Part shown: in pieces, positions 21,998 through 22,155 of the stretch | How positions within the stretch are numbered: position 1 is the stretch's first letter | How the letters are laid out: each line of letters starts with the position of its first letter | From: COE1 sp964445375 | Lineage (GTDB): Bacteria > Bacillota > Clostridia > Lachnospirales > Lachnospiraceae | Reading direction: 5' to 3' | Length of the DNA: 22,155 nt | Assembly (NCBI GenBank): GCA_964445375.1 | Contig: CAYUKO010000060.1 | Span: 1 to 22,155 of the forward strand | Notes under the pieces: generated by a model | What the model was told of the DNA's origin: nothing | Database searches by the model: none | Seen by the model: only the letters and a program-made list of their open reading frames with translations | Position numbers and translations under genes: made by a program

Positions 21998-22155
21998 TTA
22001 TTTTACTTTTCCTGTTTGAACAGCCTTGTCATAATTCTGCTGCGCTATCTTCTTGAATTCTTCATCATCCTGCTTTTCTGGTGGAATATATGCTTTGCCC
22101 GGTTCTCTCTTTCTTAAATTGAATTTACTCATTGCCTCTCTTAATCTTGCTGCAT
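21998..22155 (-). CDS. 3' end of an unidentified gene, cut by the window edge
   Basis: A minus-strand frame open from the window edge reads AARLREAMSKFNLRKREPGKAYIPPEKQDDEEFKKIAQQ... and stops at TAA 21998-22000, followed closely by a good terminator. An internal ATG (MSKFNLRKREP) has AGAGAGG just before it, so a 44-residue protein is possible instead of the tail of a longer one. It is charged and hydrophilic. I do not recognise it. Confidence 0.6.
   Translation of the reverse strand, partial: AARLREAMSKFNLRKREPGKAYIPPEKQDDEEFKKIAQQNYDKAVQTGKVK

Overview
The window looks like chromosome from a low-GC anaerobic Firmicute, most probably a gut Lachnospiraceae (Roseburia/Blautia/Eubacterium type). 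The reasons are strong GGAGG-type ribosome sites, AT-rich intergenic DNA, a CptIN-like type III toxin-antitoxin, an EFR1-type flavodoxin/ferredoxin, tandem AIM24 genes and a TetR-controlled acyl-ligase/ACP cluster. The species call is inference. After the first gene almost everything lies on the minus strand; tetR (9448-10059) is the only other plus-strand gene. I see no rRNA, tRNA, CRISPR array, insertion sequence or origin, and no gene-free stretch longer than about 300 bases.

Region 1 (1-2.6 kb): a leuA gene whose product carries an extra C-terminal AraC-type DNA-binding domain, then a small unknown gene. Region 2 (2.6-4.7 kb): a membrane-anchored EAL c-di-GMP phosphodiesterase ending in a bidirectional terminator. 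Region 3 (4.7-10.1 kb): a five-gene minus-strand operon (SCP2-like protein, membrane-anchored alpha/beta hydrolase, stand-alone condensation-domain protein, acyl carrier protein, AMP-forming acyl ligase), divergent from a TetR regulator. Two copies of a palindromic operator lie in the shared promoter region. Together these look like a minimal system that activates an acid, loads it on a carrier and transfers it to an unknown acceptor; it is the best candidate here for an undescribed pathway.

Region 4 (10.1-14.1 kb): an internally duplicated CmpB-like membrane protein, two overlapping RlaP/YcgL-type nucleotidyltransferases, and a complete type III toxin-antitoxin (promoter, two 52-nt antitoxin RNA repeats, attenuating terminator, CptN/ToxN-like endoribonuclease). 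An RNA-cutting toxin beside predicted RNA-repair nucleotidyltransferases suggests an RNA damage/repair neighbourhood.

Region 5 (14.1-18.7 kb): a tight five-gene operon (MBL-fold hydrolase, degenerate HAD-like protein, GNAT acetyltransferase, PPOX-fold flavoprotein, EFR1-type flavodoxin/ferredoxin), then ThuA and a sugar-isomerase-like gene. This stretch shows decay: a chimeric isochorismatase/HD remnant, the tail of a lost alpha/beta hydrolase, and an isomerase lacking roughly 75 internal residues. Region 6 (18.7-22.2 kb): tandem AIM24 paralogues, an ArsC/Spx-like protein, a short GH32 fructosidase, and the 3' end of an unidentified gene running off the window edge.
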